Shown here: positions 7,991-15,664 of the stretch, piece by piece | Layout of the letters: every line of letters begins with the position of its first letter | Position numbering within the stretch: position 1 is the first letter of the stretch | Assembly (NCBI GenBank): GCA_022827325.1 | Contig: JAJDTE010000146.1 | Location: forward strand, 1-27,849 | DNA from: VYFG01 sp022827325 | GTDB lineage: Bacteria; Pseudomonadota; Gammaproteobacteria; Arenicellales; Poriferihabitantaceae | DNA: 27,849 bases | Direction: 5' to 3' | Made by a program: the position numbers and the translations under genes | Notes under the pieces: generated by a model | Told to the model about the DNA's origin: nothing | The model's input: only the letters and a program-made list of their open reading frames with translations | The model's database searches: none

Positions 7991-8909
7991 GCCTTTCCTC
8001 CCTGTTCACCGTGTCCAGGAAAAGCTGCTCCAGGCGGTTCGACTTGTTGCGCATGCTCTGCACCCGGATCTCCCTGGCGTTGAGCTGGCGGAACACGCCG
8101 TTCAGTCCCTGCTCCTTGGAGATGTCCACCTCCAGCGTGGTGGGATCGGTCAGCCGCCAGCGCCCGCGGCCGAACTCCGGCAACTCGCGCAGGGGCTTCT
8201 GGAGGTCCAGGACATAGACCTCCCGCTGAAGCTTTGACAGCAATTGGCGGGTGCTCGTGTTCTCGATGATCTCCCCTTCATCGATGATGGCGATGTTGCG
8301 GCACAGGCTTTCCGCCTCCTCGAGATAGTGGGTGGTCAGGATGATGGTGGTGCCCACGTTGTTGATGCTCCGGATGAACTCCCACATGGACCGGCGGATC
8401 TCGATGTCCACGCCGGCGGTGGGTTCATCCAGGATCAGCAGGCTGGGCTCGTGCATCAGGGCGCGGGCGATCATGAGGCGCCTCTTCATGCCGCCGGACA
8501 GCTCCCGGGAGATGCCGTTGCGTTTGTCCCACAGGTCGAGATGCTTCAGGAAGCGTTCCGCCCGCTCCGCGGCGATGCGCCGGGGAATGCCGTAATACCC
8601 GGCCTGGTTGAGCACGATCTGCAGCGGCGTCTCGAATACGCTGAAGTTCATTTCCTGGGGCACCACGCCGAGGCAGGCCTTGGCCCCGGGGAAATCCCGG
8701 TCGATGTCGATGCCGAAGATGCGGACCTTGCCCCGGGTCTTGTTGATCAGCGAGCAGACAATGCCGATCGCCGTGGATTTTCCGGCGCCGTTTTTCCCGA
8801 GCAGGCCGAAAAAATCCCCGTCCCGCACCTCGAGGTTGATCCCCTTCAGGGCCTCAACGCCGTTGGCGTACCGTTTCTCCAGGTTTTCGATGGACAGGGC
8901 GGCGGTCAT
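7980..8909 (-). CDS. ABC transporter ATP-binding protein (YadG-like)
   Basis: I place the start at the ATG ending at 8909, giving 309 residues beginning MTAALSIENLEKRYANG; the frame stays open further upstream, but that part overlaps the GNAT gene and is not protein-like. All ATPase motifs are present: Walker A GLLGKNGAGKST, Q-loop VVPQEMNF, signature LSGGMKRRL, Walker B LLILDEPTAGVD and switch TTHYLEEAE. It is the energising partner of the permease that follows with an 11-base overlap. The start lies 10 bases after the GNAT stop. Confidence 0.92.
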   Translation of the reverse strand: MTAALSIENLEKRYANGVEALKGINLEVRDGDFFGLLGKNGAGKSTAIGIVCSLINKTRGKVRIFGIDIDRDFPGAKACLGVVPQEMNFSVFETPLQIVLNQAGYYGIPRRIAAERAERFLKHLDLWDKRNGISRELSGGMKRRLMIARALMHEPSLLILDEPTAGVDIEIRRSMWEFIRSINNVGTTIILTTHYLEEAESLCRNIAIIDEGEIIENTSTRQLLSKLQREVYVLDLQKPLRELPEFGRGRWRLTDPTTLEVDISKEQGLNGVFRQLNAREIRVQSMRNKSNRLEQLFLDTVNREERRES

Positions 8910-8919
8910 CGCGGGCGGC

Positions 8920-9345
8920 TCAGAGTGCCAGTCGCATGCGGACGTGGGGAATCCCCGCGTCCATGAATACGTCTCCCTCACTGGAGAAGCCCTGGCGGCG
9001 ATAGAATTCCTCCGCGGAGACCTGCGCATCCAGGACGATCTCCCGGTCGCCGCGTTCCCGTGCCACGGATACCAGCGCCTCCAGCAATGCCGACCCCACC
9101 CGCCTGGACCGCCACTCGGGGAGGACCGCCATGCGGCCGATCTTGCCCCCTGGAAGAAGCCTGCCGGTGCCGATGGGTTCGCCGGCAACGGTCTGCGCCA
9201 GGGCATGCACGTAGGACGGATCGCGGGGGTCCCGCTCCAGATTCTCGGGCACCCGCTGCTCCTCGATGAACACCCTGTCCCGGATCGCCCGCAGCGTCCC
9301 GGCATGCTCGTCCCAGGGTACGATCCTGACGCAAAATCCGTTCAC
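8920..9345 (-). CDS. GNAT family N-acetyltransferase
   Basis: The protein is a 141-residue GNAT with the start MNGFCVRIVPWDEH, the motif VRDRVF-like IRDRVFIEEQRVP, and the acetyl-CoA loop in LPEWRSRRVGSALLEAL followed by AEEFYRRQGF. This pattern matches the ElaA/YjcF-like group of small acetyltransferases. I chose GTG ending at 9345 because a GGAG lies 8 bases upstream and the start overlaps the preceding stop as GTGA. The longer frame (to 9429) has an N-terminus that does not look like a protein. The substrate is unknown. Confidence 0.85.
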   Translation of the reverse strand: MNGFCVRIVPWDEHAGTLRAIRDRVFIEEQRVPENLERDPRDPSYVHALAQTVAGEPIGTGRLLPGGKIGRMAVLPEWRSRRVGSALLEALVSVARERGDREIVLDAQVSAEEFYRRQGFSSEGDVFMDAGIPHVRMRLAL

Positions 9346-10058
9346 GGAAGCAACTCCATCACGGTGCGCTTGCCCTTGCGGCCCGAGACAATGCGGACCG
9401 GGACCGGATCCTCGCCCTGGCGCAGCCACAGCCGGAGGATCCGACCGGGGTTCCCCGGCGCGGCGTTGTCGTGGCGCAGGGTTGCAAACGTTCCGGCCGG
9501 GACCGTGACGACCTCCTCCGCCACGCCCGTGGTCTCGAACAGGCGCGCCCTCTTGGGGTTCACGGAAAGAAACCGCCCCCCTTCGGCGGATCCGGCGGCC
9601 AGGAGTCCCAGCGGAAACGGGTCCGCGACCAGCCTGGTGGCGGTGTCGAAACCGGCGGGTTCGCCCGCGCTGAAATGGATCCTGCGAGCCGCATGATCCA
9701 CTTCGAAGCTGCGCCTGACTTCGCCGGTCCCGGTCAGCAGTTCACGGCCGGAAAGCAGGACGGCCTCGCCGCTGCGCATGCGGTACCGCGACTCGATGGT
9801 GTGACTGTCGAGAAACATGGCGGCAAGCGGGTTCGGGTGGCTGACGGATCGGACCAGGCAGTCCTCGCCGTCCTCGCCTTCCCGGCTGATGCTGATTTCG
9901 ATCTTGCCCAGATTGCGTCCCTGGTATTCCACGCTGTAGCGCAGCGTCCGGTCGGCCGGATCGTCGGCCATGGCCGGTGCATCCGGTGAGCCGGCGACGG
10001 CAACCAGCAGGGCCATCGCGAGCCGGACAAACGCCTGCCTGCGCCCCATTGGCATCAC
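9342..10058 (-). CDS. DUF3108 family exported protein
   Basis: This 238-residue protein has an N-terminal signal peptide (basic MGRRQ, then FVRLAMALLVAVAG, likely cleavage near APAMADD) and a beta-rich mature part. Segments such as LRYSVEYQGRNLGKIEI, TVPAGTFATLRHD and GEDPVPVRIV fit the DUF3108 family of periplasmic proteins, often encoded next to purN/purM in Gammaproteobacteria. The function is not established; a periplasmic or envelope role is implied only by the signal. The start overlaps the purN stop by 4 bases, and the end overlaps the GNAT start, so it is read as part of the purM-purN transcript. Confidence 0.85.
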   Translation of the reverse strand: MMPMGRRQAFVRLAMALLVAVAGSPDAPAMADDPADRTLRYSVEYQGRNLGKIEISISREGEDGEDCLVRSVSHPNPLAAMFLDSHTIESRYRMRSGEAVLLSGRELLTGTGEVRRSFEVDHAARRIHFSAGEPAGFDTATRLVADPFPLGLLAAGSAEGGRFLSVNPKRARLFETTGVAEEVVTVPAGTFATLRHDNAAPGNPGRILRLWLRQGEDPVPVRIVSGRKGKRTVMELLP

Positions 10059-10669
10059 CGGCTCCCGGCTCCGCCGGCGGACGGGGCCGTCTCCGGCGGC
10101 GAGAGTTCCGCGCCGTACATCCCGATGGCCGCCGGGTACAGCCCGTGTTCCGCGGACAGCACCCTGGAGGCCAGGGACTCCACGTCATCCTCCCGCAGTA
10201 CCGGCACCCTTGCCTGCATGACGATGGGGCCGTCATCCAGTGCCTCGGTCACCACGTGAACCGTGGCGCCGTGCTCGGTTTCACCGGCCTCCAGCGCCCG
10301 CCGGTGGGTGTCGGTGCCCCGGAACTTGGGCAGCAGGGCGGGGTGAATGTTGAGAATGCGGCCGTCGAAGCGCCGCACGAACCCGGCGCCCAGGATTCGC
10401 ATGAAACCGGCCAGGACAATCAGGTCGGGGTCATATCCCTGGATGCTCTCGGCCAGCGCATGGTCGAAACCGTCACGGTCCGGGAAATCGCCGTGGGGGA
10501 TCACGCAGGTCGGGATGCCGCCGCGACGGGCCCGGTCGAGACCGGGGGCGTCCGCCCGGTTGCTGATCACGGCCGCGATGCGGGCACAAAGGTCTCCCCT
10601 GCCGATTGCGTCCATGATCGCCTGCAGGTTACTGCCCCTGCCCGAAATGAGAACCACCAGGGTCAACAT
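10055..10669 (-). CDS. purN: Phosphoribosylglycinamide formyltransferase PurN
   Basis: The 204-residue enzyme transfers a formyl group from 10-formyl-tetrahydrofolate to GAR, the third step of purine synthesis. The N-terminal VLISGRGSNLQAI binds the phosphate, and the catalytic triad is visible as Asn107 and His109 in RILNIHPALLPKF and an aspartate in TEALDDGPI (about residue 145). The C-terminus carries a short Pro/Gly-rich tail. It lies 19 bases downstream of purM, the step-five enzyme, in the usual purMN order. Confidence 0.96.
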   Translation of the reverse strand: MLTLVVLISGRGSNLQAIMDAIGRGDLCARIAAVISNRADAPGLDRARRGGIPTCVIPHGDFPDRDGFDHALAESIQGYDPDLIVLAGFMRILGAGFVRRFDGRILNIHPALLPKFRGTDTHRRALEAGETEHGATVHVVTEALDDGPIVMQARVPVLREDDVESLASRVLSAEHGLYPAAIGMYGAELSPPETAPSAGGAGSR

Positions 10670-10688
10670 CCGCCAGTCCCTTCCCGGT

Positions 10689-11747
10689 CTACCACGGATT
10701 CTCGAAGCGGATGCCCGCCCCGCTTTCCCCGCATTCGGTCCGGCCGATGGAAATCACGGTTTCGCCATGGTCCTCGAGTACTGACCTGGCCCTGTCCGCC
10801 TGCCCGGCATCCACGGCCAGGACCATGCCGATGCCGCAATTGAACGTTCGGAGCATCTCGCCGGAAGCAATGCCTCCCTCCGCCTGCAGCCAGCGGAATA
10901 CTTCCGGCAGGTCCCAGGCGGACAGGTCGATCACCGCGCCGATGCCGTCGGGAAGCATCCGCGGCAGGTTTTCGCTGATACCGCCGCCGGTGACATGGGC
11001 CGCCGCGGCGACCGGCACCGACTTGAGGAGGCCGAGTATGGAACCGGCGTAGATGCGGGTGGGAGCCAGCAGCGCTTCTCCCAGGGTGGCGGCGCCGAGC
11101 GGGGCATCCGGGGAGGCGCCGCTCTGCTCTAGAATCCTGCGGATCAGGGAGAACCCGTTGGCATGCGGGCCGGAGGAGGCGAGGCCCAGCAGGACCTGGC
11201 CCGGCTGCACGTCCGCCGGGTTGAGCATGCGGTCCTTCTCCACGATGCCCACGGCAAATCCCGCCAGGTCGTAGTCGTTCCCGTGATACATCCCGGGCAT
11301 TTCCGCGGTCTCGCCGCCCGCCAGGGCACACCCCGCCAGCCTGCAGCCCTCGGCGATGCCGCGGACGACGGTTTCCGCAAGGTCGACATCGAGGCGCCCG
11401 GTGGCGAAGTAGTCCAGGAAGTAGAGCGGCTCGGCGCCGGTCACGAGGATGTCGTTGACGCACATCGCCACCAGGTCGATGCCGACGGTATCGTGGCGGT
11501 CCAGGGCGGACGCCAGCTTCAGCTTCGTGCCGACCCCGTCGGTGCCGGACACCAGCACGGGATTGCGGTATTCGCCAAGGGGCAGTTCGAACAGGGCGCC
11601 GAAGCCGCCGATTCCACCCAGTACGCCCTGCCTGTGGGTCTGGCGCACCACCGGCCGTATCCGGCGGACAAGTTCTTCACCGGCATCGATATCCACACCG
11701 CTGCTGCGGTAGTCCAGGGGCTGGTTGTCGGATTCGCGGGCGGACAA
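10689..11747 (-). CDS. purM: Phosphoribosylformylglycinamidine cyclo-ligase PurM (AIR synthetase)
   Basis: This 352-residue protein has the AIR synthetase signatures: YRSSGVDIDAGEELV at the start, GGFGALFELPLG, the ATP-site VSGTDGVGTKLKLA, GIDLVAMCVNDIL, and the Gly-rich THVTGGG-like segment AAHVTGGGISENLPR. It closes the imidazole ring of FGAM using ATP. It is the first gene of a minus-strand run reaching to 7217. Upstream on the minus strand, CATAAT (11774-11779) is a possible -10, but no good -35 is seen. Confidence 0.96.
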   Translation of the reverse strand: MSARESDNQPLDYRSSGVDIDAGEELVRRIRPVVRQTHRQGVLGGIGGFGALFELPLGEYRNPVLVSGTDGVGTKLKLASALDRHDTVGIDLVAMCVNDILVTGAEPLYFLDYFATGRLDVDLAETVVRGIAEGCRLAGCALAGGETAEMPGMYHGNDYDLAGFAVGIVEKDRMLNPADVQPGQVLLGLASSGPHANGFSLIRRILEQSGASPDAPLGAATLGEALLAPTRIYAGSILGLLKSVPVAAAAHVTGGGISENLPRMLPDGIGAVIDLSAWDLPEVFRWLQAEGGIASGEMLRTFNCGIGMVLAVDAGQADRARSVLEDHGETVISIGRTECGESGAGIRFENPW

Positions 11748-11860
11748 GGGTGGGGGGCGCTGGAAATGCGGGAATTATGCCTGATTCGGCGGTGTTTCGC
11801 CGTCGGGAGAACGTGCCTGTGCCGGCGGTGGCGGGGCGTGGCCGGGTGTCCCTGCCGTGG

Positions 11861-11889
11861 ATGACCATCCGGATAATCCGACGTACAAT
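11861..11889 (+). promoter_or_regulatory. Candidate sigma-70 promoter for the pgsA-like/hda pair
   Basis: A TACAAT -10 (11884-11889) lies 17 bases after ATGACC (11861-11866), which shares four of six bases with the -35 consensus. It sits about 45 bases before the pgsA-like start in the divergent region with purM. Confidence 0.4.
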
Positions 11890-11933
11890 ACCCGGCTGGA
11901 TTGTGACGACGGTATCCGCAGGGCCGCCTCCCA

Positions 11934-12491
11934 ATGGTTTCTCTCATCCCCAACCTGTTGACCCTCCTGCGGATCGCCTCCTGCCCGGTTCTGGTGCTGC
12001 TGCTGGATGCGCGCAACTATGAAGCGGCGCTGCTGGTCTTCTTCGCCGCGGGCCTCACAGACGGCCTGGACGGCCTGGTCGCCAAGCGCTTCAACTGCGT
12101 GACCTACGTCGGAGCGATTCTCGATCCCATGGCGGACAAGCTCCTGATCACCTGTGCCTACGTGATGCTGGCGATCATGGGCGACATCCCGTTCTACCTG
12201 CTGGTGATCGTGATTTTCCGTGACGTGGTCATCCTCGGCGGATATACGGTGATGCTCATCGTCATGGAGGGCAAGGTGCCGATACAGCCCATTTACTGGA
12301 GCAAGCTGAACACGTTCCTGCAGATTTCCCTGGTGGTGTTCGTCCTGCTGGAACACAGCGGCTGGCTGAGTCTGGGCTACGTGATGAACCTGCTGATTCT
12401 TGGTGTCATCGTGACCACGGTCGTCAGCGGAACCCTGTACGTCTGGATCTGGGGGTTCAAGCGTGAACTGGTCCACGAGAGAAATTATTGA
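11934..12491 (+). CDS. CDP-alcohol phosphatidyltransferase (PgsA-like)
   Basis: The 185-residue membrane protein carries the family signature DG-x2-A(R/K)-x8-G-x3-D-x3-D, seen as DGLVAKRFNCVTYVGAILD followed by PMADK; lysine replaces the usual arginine. About five hydrophobic segments surround it. The family joins a CDP-activated lipid to an alcohol; phosphatidylglycerophosphate synthase is the likeliest role, but the motif alone does not define the alcohol. ATG 11934 is followed directly by the family-like SLIPNLLTLLRI. The stop overlaps the hda TTG start. Confidence 0.88.
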   Translation: MVSLIPNLLTLLRIASCPVLVLLLDARNYEAALLVFFAAGLTDGLDGLVAKRFNCVTYVGAILDPMADKLLITCAYVMLAIMGDIPFYLLVIVIFRDVVILGGYTVMLIVMEGKVPIQPIYWSKLNTFLQISLVVFVLLEHSGWLSLGYVMNLLILGVIVTTVVSGTLYVWIWGFKRELVHERNY

Positions 12492-13195
12492 GCCGCCAGA
12501 CCGTCATTCCCTCCGCCCCGCCTGACGAATTCAGCTTCGCCAGCTTCGAACCCGGCGGCAACCGTGCCCTGGTGGAGGCCGTGGAGGCCATCGCGGAGGG
12601 CCGGCGGCCGGGCACGGTATTGTACCTGTGGGGAAAAAACGGAGTGGGCAAGACGCATCTTCTGCATGCCTGCTGCGCTGCCGCGGGTGCTCTTGGCCGG
12701 CCGTTCCGGTACCTGAACTGTGACGGCTTCCCGAATGCCCGGGACGCGGACGTCCTGCCGGCCGCCAGGGAGCCCGGCTGTCTGGTCTGCCTGGACGATC
12801 TGCGGCCGCCGGAGCACGACGGGGCGCTGGAACTGGAATGGCTGTCGCTGTACGAGGAAGTCCGCCTGGCGGGGGGCAACCTGGTGGTTGCGGCCTCCGG
12901 GCCGCCCGGGGAAATCGGTCTTCGAACGCCGGACCTGGTCTCCCGGCTTTCCGCGGGCGGCGTCTTTCACCTGGCGACGCTGGATGATGCCGGCAAGCGG
13001 CGCGTGCTGCTGAAACGCTCCCGGGAGCGTGGATTCGACATGCCGGAGCCCGTCATTGAATACATCATGCGTCACCATGCCCGCGACACGGGATCCCTGT
13101 TCAGCCTGCTGGACCGGATCGACAGCGCGTCGCTGTCCCAGCACCGCCGCATCACCATCCCGTTCCTGCGGGAACTGTTGTCGGGGCAGGGTTGA
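12488..13195 (+). CDS. hda: Hda, DnaA-homologous regulator of replication initiation
   Basis: This 235-residue DnaA-like AAA+ protein has Walker A GKNGVGKT (residues 49-56), Walker B CLVCLDDL, and a C-terminal lid ending FSLLDRIDSASLSQHRRI, with no DnaA DNA-binding domain IV. Hda with the sliding clamp stimulates DnaA-ATP hydrolysis after initiation. The start is TTG, overlapping the upstream stop. The N-terminal clamp-binding motif (family form QL-S/P-LP-L) appears degenerate here as RQTVIPS, while Walker A is closer to active DnaA than that of E. coli Hda. Position after a pgsA-like gene and near purMN is common in Gammaproteobacteria. Confidence 0.88.
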   Translation: MSRQTVIPSAPPDEFSFASFEPGGNRALVEAVEAIAEGRRPGTVLYLWGKNGVGKTHLLHACCAAAGALGRPFRYLNCDGFPNARDADVLPAAREPGCLVCLDDLRPPEHDGALELEWLSLYEEVRLAGGNLVVAASGPPGEIGLRTPDLVSRLSAGGVFHLATLDDAGKRRVLLKRSRERGFDMPEPVIEYIMRHHARDTGSLFSLLDRIDSASLSQHRRITIPFLRELLSGQG

Positions 13196-13237
13196 GATGC
13201 GCGTCCCGCCCCCCCGCAACGCGGCAGCCGCCCGCCA

Positions 13238-13840
13238 CTAGAGGACGGAGCCTTTCAGCAGCACCGCCGCGTTGGCCACGCGGCTTCCCAGCAACCGGGC
13301 CAGCCGGACCTCGTCCTCGCTGAACGGGGCATTGTTGTCGGCGCCGGCGACGTGGCTGGCGCCGTAAGGCGTGCCGCCGGTGCGGGTGTGGGCCAGCGCG
13401 GTCCCGCTGAAGGGCAGTCCCACCATGACCATGCCGTGGTGGATCAGGGGCAGCATCATGCCGAGCAGCGTGCTCTCCTGGCCGCCATGCATGCTCGTGG
13501 TCGACGTGAAGACACCGGCAGGCTTGTCCTTCAGCGTGCCTGACAGCCACTGGGGGGCGGTCTGGTCGAAGAAATACTTGATCGGCGAAGCCACGGTGCC
13601 GAAGCGGGTGGGGCTGCCGAGGACCAGGGCATCGCAGGACATCAGGTCCGCCGGCTCGGCGTAGACATCGCCCTCCTCCGGGATTGCGGGCGCGGTGGCT
13701 TCCGCCACGGAGGACACGGGCGGCACGGTCCTCAGTACCGCTTCGCAGCCGTCGACGCTCTCCACGCCATAGGCCACCTGCGACGCCAGTTCCGCCACGG
13801 ATCCGTGCCGGCTGTAATACAGTACCAGGACAGATGTCAT
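13238..13840 (-). CDS. wrbA: NAD(P)H:quinone oxidoreductase, WrbA-type flavoprotein
   Basis: From the ATG ending at 13840 the protein has 200 residues, the normal WrbA size. The FMN phosphate-binding loop is YYSRHGSVAELA at residues 9-20, and LGSPTRFGTVASPIKYFFDQT and FTSTTSMHGGQESTLLGMM are the flavin-binding motifs of the family. The C-terminus has GTPYGASHVAG, also typical. It reduces quinones by two electrons, avoiding semiquinones. The start overlaps the argF stop by 4 bases (ATGA), so it is co-transcribed with argF. The much longer open frame upstream lies inside argF and was not used. Confidence 0.9.
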   Translation of the reverse strand: MTSVLVLYYSRHGSVAELASQVAYGVESVDGCEAVLRTVPPVSSVAEATAPAIPEEGDVYAEPADLMSCDALVLGSPTRFGTVASPIKYFFDQTAPQWLSGTLKDKPAGVFTSTTSMHGGQESTLLGMMLPLIHHGMVMVGLPFSGTALAHTRTGGTPYGASHVAGADNNAPFSEDEVRLARLLGSRVANAAVLLKGSVL

Positions 13841-14742
13841 CGCGTGAGCAGGAATTCCATCAGCGCCTTCTGGGCATGCAGCCGGTTCTCGGCCTCGTCC
13901 CAGACCACGCTTTGGGGGCCATCGATCACATCCGCCGTCACCTCCATGCCCCGGTAGGCCGGAAGACAGTGCATGAACAGCGCCTCCCGGTCCGCCGCCG
14001 CCATGATCCCGGGGGTGACGCAGAAACCCTCGAAATCCCGCAGGCGGGCGTTTTTTTCCTCTTCCTGTCCCATGCTGGCCCAGGTGTCCGTCACCACGAC
14101 GTCCGCGCCGCTGGCGGCCTCGGCGGGGTCGTGGGTCAGCGTCACGTGGCTGCCGCAGGCCGCCACCAGGTCCGGATCCGGCTCGTAGCCTGCCGGCGTC
14201 GCCACCACCAGCCGGAAATCCAGCTGCCTCGCCGCGTTCATCCAGGAATGGCAGACGTTGTTTCCGTCCCCGATCCAGGCGGCCCTGCATCCGGAGAAGT
14301 CGCCCCGGTGTTCCTGCCAGGTCTGCAGGTCCGCCAGAAGCTGGCAGGGGTGGTTGAAGTCCGAAAGGCCGTTGATCACGGGAACGGCGGCGTGCCGGGC
14401 CATTTCCGCGACACGTTCATGCTCGCCGGTGCGCATGATGATCAGGCTGGCCATGCGGGACAGGACCCTGGCGGTGTCGGCCACGGGTTCGCCGCGGCCG
14501 AGCTGGGAATCCGACGGCGCCAGGAAGATGGTGCTTCCGCCCAGGTGGGTGATGCCGGTTTCAAAGGAAACCCGGGTGCGGGTGGAGGATTTTTCGAACA
14601 CCATGACCACGGTGCGATGGCGCAGCAGGTCGCTGGGCCTGCCCTCGGACAGCTCCCGCTTCATCCTTGTCGCCCGGTCAAGCACCTGCCGGATTTCGGC
14701 GGGCGAAAGATCCATCAGGCTGAGAAAATGTCTCGGAGACAT
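13837..14742 (-). CDS. argF: Ornithine carbamoyltransferase
   Basis: The 301-residue enzyme from the ATG ending at 14742 converts ornithine and carbamoyl phosphate to citrulline in arginine synthesis. Carbamoyl-phosphate binding is marked by SSTRTR (residues 52-57) and HPCQ (131-134), ornithine binding by DTWASMGQ, and the active-site loop by MHCLPAYRG. Upstream bases on the minus strand hold a weak GGGGGT ribosome-binding site. The reading frame is open to 15123, but that extension lacks homology-like sequence and crosses the terminator-like hairpin at 14815-14839. Regulation through this leader is possible. Confidence 0.95.
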   Translation of the reverse strand: MSPRHFLSLMDLSPAEIRQVLDRATRMKRELSEGRPSDLLRHRTVVMVFEKSSTRTRVSFETGITHLGGSTIFLAPSDSQLGRGEPVADTARVLSRMASLIIMRTGEHERVAEMARHAAVPVINGLSDFNHPCQLLADLQTWQEHRGDFSGCRAAWIGDGNNVCHSWMNAARQLDFRLVVATPAGYEPDPDLVAACGSHVTLTHDPAEAASGADVVVTDTWASMGQEEEKNARLRDFEGFCVTPGIMAAADREALFMHCLPAYRGMEVTADVIDGPQSVVWDEAENRLHAQKALMEFLLTR

Positions 14743-14814
14743 GACACTGCACCCCCAGGGGAACCGGATGTATTGCGCCCTTCCACAGCACCGCGGGCGG
14801 ACGGCCCCCAAATC

Positions 14815-14839
14815 AAAAAAGCACCGTCTTGCGGCGCTT
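14815..14839 (-). terminator. Intrinsic-terminator-like hairpin in the argF leader
   Basis: On the minus strand an 8-bp stem (AAGCGCCG with CGGTGCTT, one G-U pair, loop CAAGA) is followed by a run of T (six in a row counting the stem end) and then GATTT. It lies about 75 bases before the argF start and just after the candidate promoter. It could attenuate argF or act as a stable 5' hairpin. Confidence 0.5.
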
Positions 14840-14849
14840 GTCGGAAGTG

Positions 14850-14879
14850 ATTTTACTGAACCCCGGGGACAAAATGCAA
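14850..14879 (-). promoter_or_regulatory. Candidate sigma-70 promoter for argF-wrbA
   Basis: On the minus strand TTGCAT (14879-14874) and TAAAAT (14855-14850) are separated by 18 bases. Transcription would begin near 14843, only a few bases before the hairpin at 14839-14819. Confidence 0.45.
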
Positions 14880-14893
14880 TTGACGGTGATAGT

Positions 14894-15664
14894 ATGACGA
14901 ACCGCAGGGTGCAGCCGGCGGCGGGACCTGGCCACCGGCATGCTTCCCTGCCGCTGTCCGGCGCAACCACTCCATCCGTGATCTCCATCATCATCCCCAC
15001 GTACAACGAAGGCCGCCAGCCCCTGGCGCTGGTCGAATCCCTGGCCGGCCTGCCGGGGCTCGGTGAAATCATCATCGTGGATTCCAGCGATGACGGCCTG
15101 TCGGGCCGGATCCTGCGGGACATCCGGGAAGGCGGCCGGGCGCGGGTCGTCCCGGCCAGGGCCAGGGGGCGCGCGGCGCAGATGAATCAGGGGGCGGAAA
15201 TGGCCGCCTTTGAAATCCTGCTGTTCCTGCATTGCGACACCCGGCTGCCCGCCGACGCCGTCTCCAGGGTGGAACACGTCCTCGGGCATCGCCGCTGGGG
15301 ACGCTTCGACCTGCGCCTGGACGATCCCGGCTGGCGGTTCCGGCTGATCGGATGCATGATCAACCTGAGATCGCGCCTCACCCGGATCGCCACGGGCGAC
15401 CAGGCGATTTTCACCCGGAAGGATTTCTTCGTGGCCCAGGGCGGATTCGCCGGGATCGCGCTGATGGAGGATATCGAATTCTCGCGGCGCGCGGGCAGGC
15501 GGTCGCGGCCGGGGCTGGTCACGTCGCCGGTAACGACCTCCGCCAGGCGCTGGATCAGTCATGGAACGGTGCGTACCATACTCCTGATGTGGAAACTGAG
15601 ACTGCTGTACCGCCTGGGAGCGGACCCCGACCGGTTGGCCGCGATGTACCGTACCGGCAGATGA
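14894..15664 (+). CDS. Glycosyltransferase family 2-like protein, 'transferase 2, rSAM/selenodomain-associated' (TIGR04283 type)
   Basis: This 256-residue GT-A fold protein has ISIIIPTYNEG near residue 30, EIIIVDSSDDG, the acidic metal-binding segment FLHCDTRLP, GDQAIFTRKDFF and MEDIEFSRRAGRR. That set fits the TIGR04283 group, whose name records its frequent linkage to a radical-SAM/selenodomain protein. Acceptor and donor are unknown. About 28 polar residues precede the domain, so the true start could be internal, although ATG 14894 is the only ATG before it. The stop overlaps the next gene's ATG. The longer open frame upstream is antisense to argF and was rejected. Confidence 0.85.
   Translation: MTNRRVQPAAGPGHRHASLPLSGATTPSVISIIIPTYNEGRQPLALVESLAGLPGLGEIIIVDSSDDGLSGRILRDIREGGRARVVPARARGRAAQMNQGAEMAAFEILLFLHCDTRLPADAVSRVEHVLGHRRWGRFDLRLDDPGWRFRLIGCMINLRSRLTRIATGDQAIFTRKDFFVAQGGFAGIALMEDIEFSRRAGRRSRPGLVTSPVTTSARRWISHGTVRTILLMWKLRLLYRLGADPDRLAAMYRTGR

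Noticed and set aside
8910..9305. N-terminal extension of the ABC ATPase
   Set aside because: It overlaps the GNAT gene in another frame and is Arg/Ser/Trp-rich, unlike a protein domain.
14743..15123. N-terminal extension of argF
   Set aside because: It crosses a promoter and terminator-like hairpin and is antisense to the transferase start; the family start is at 14742.
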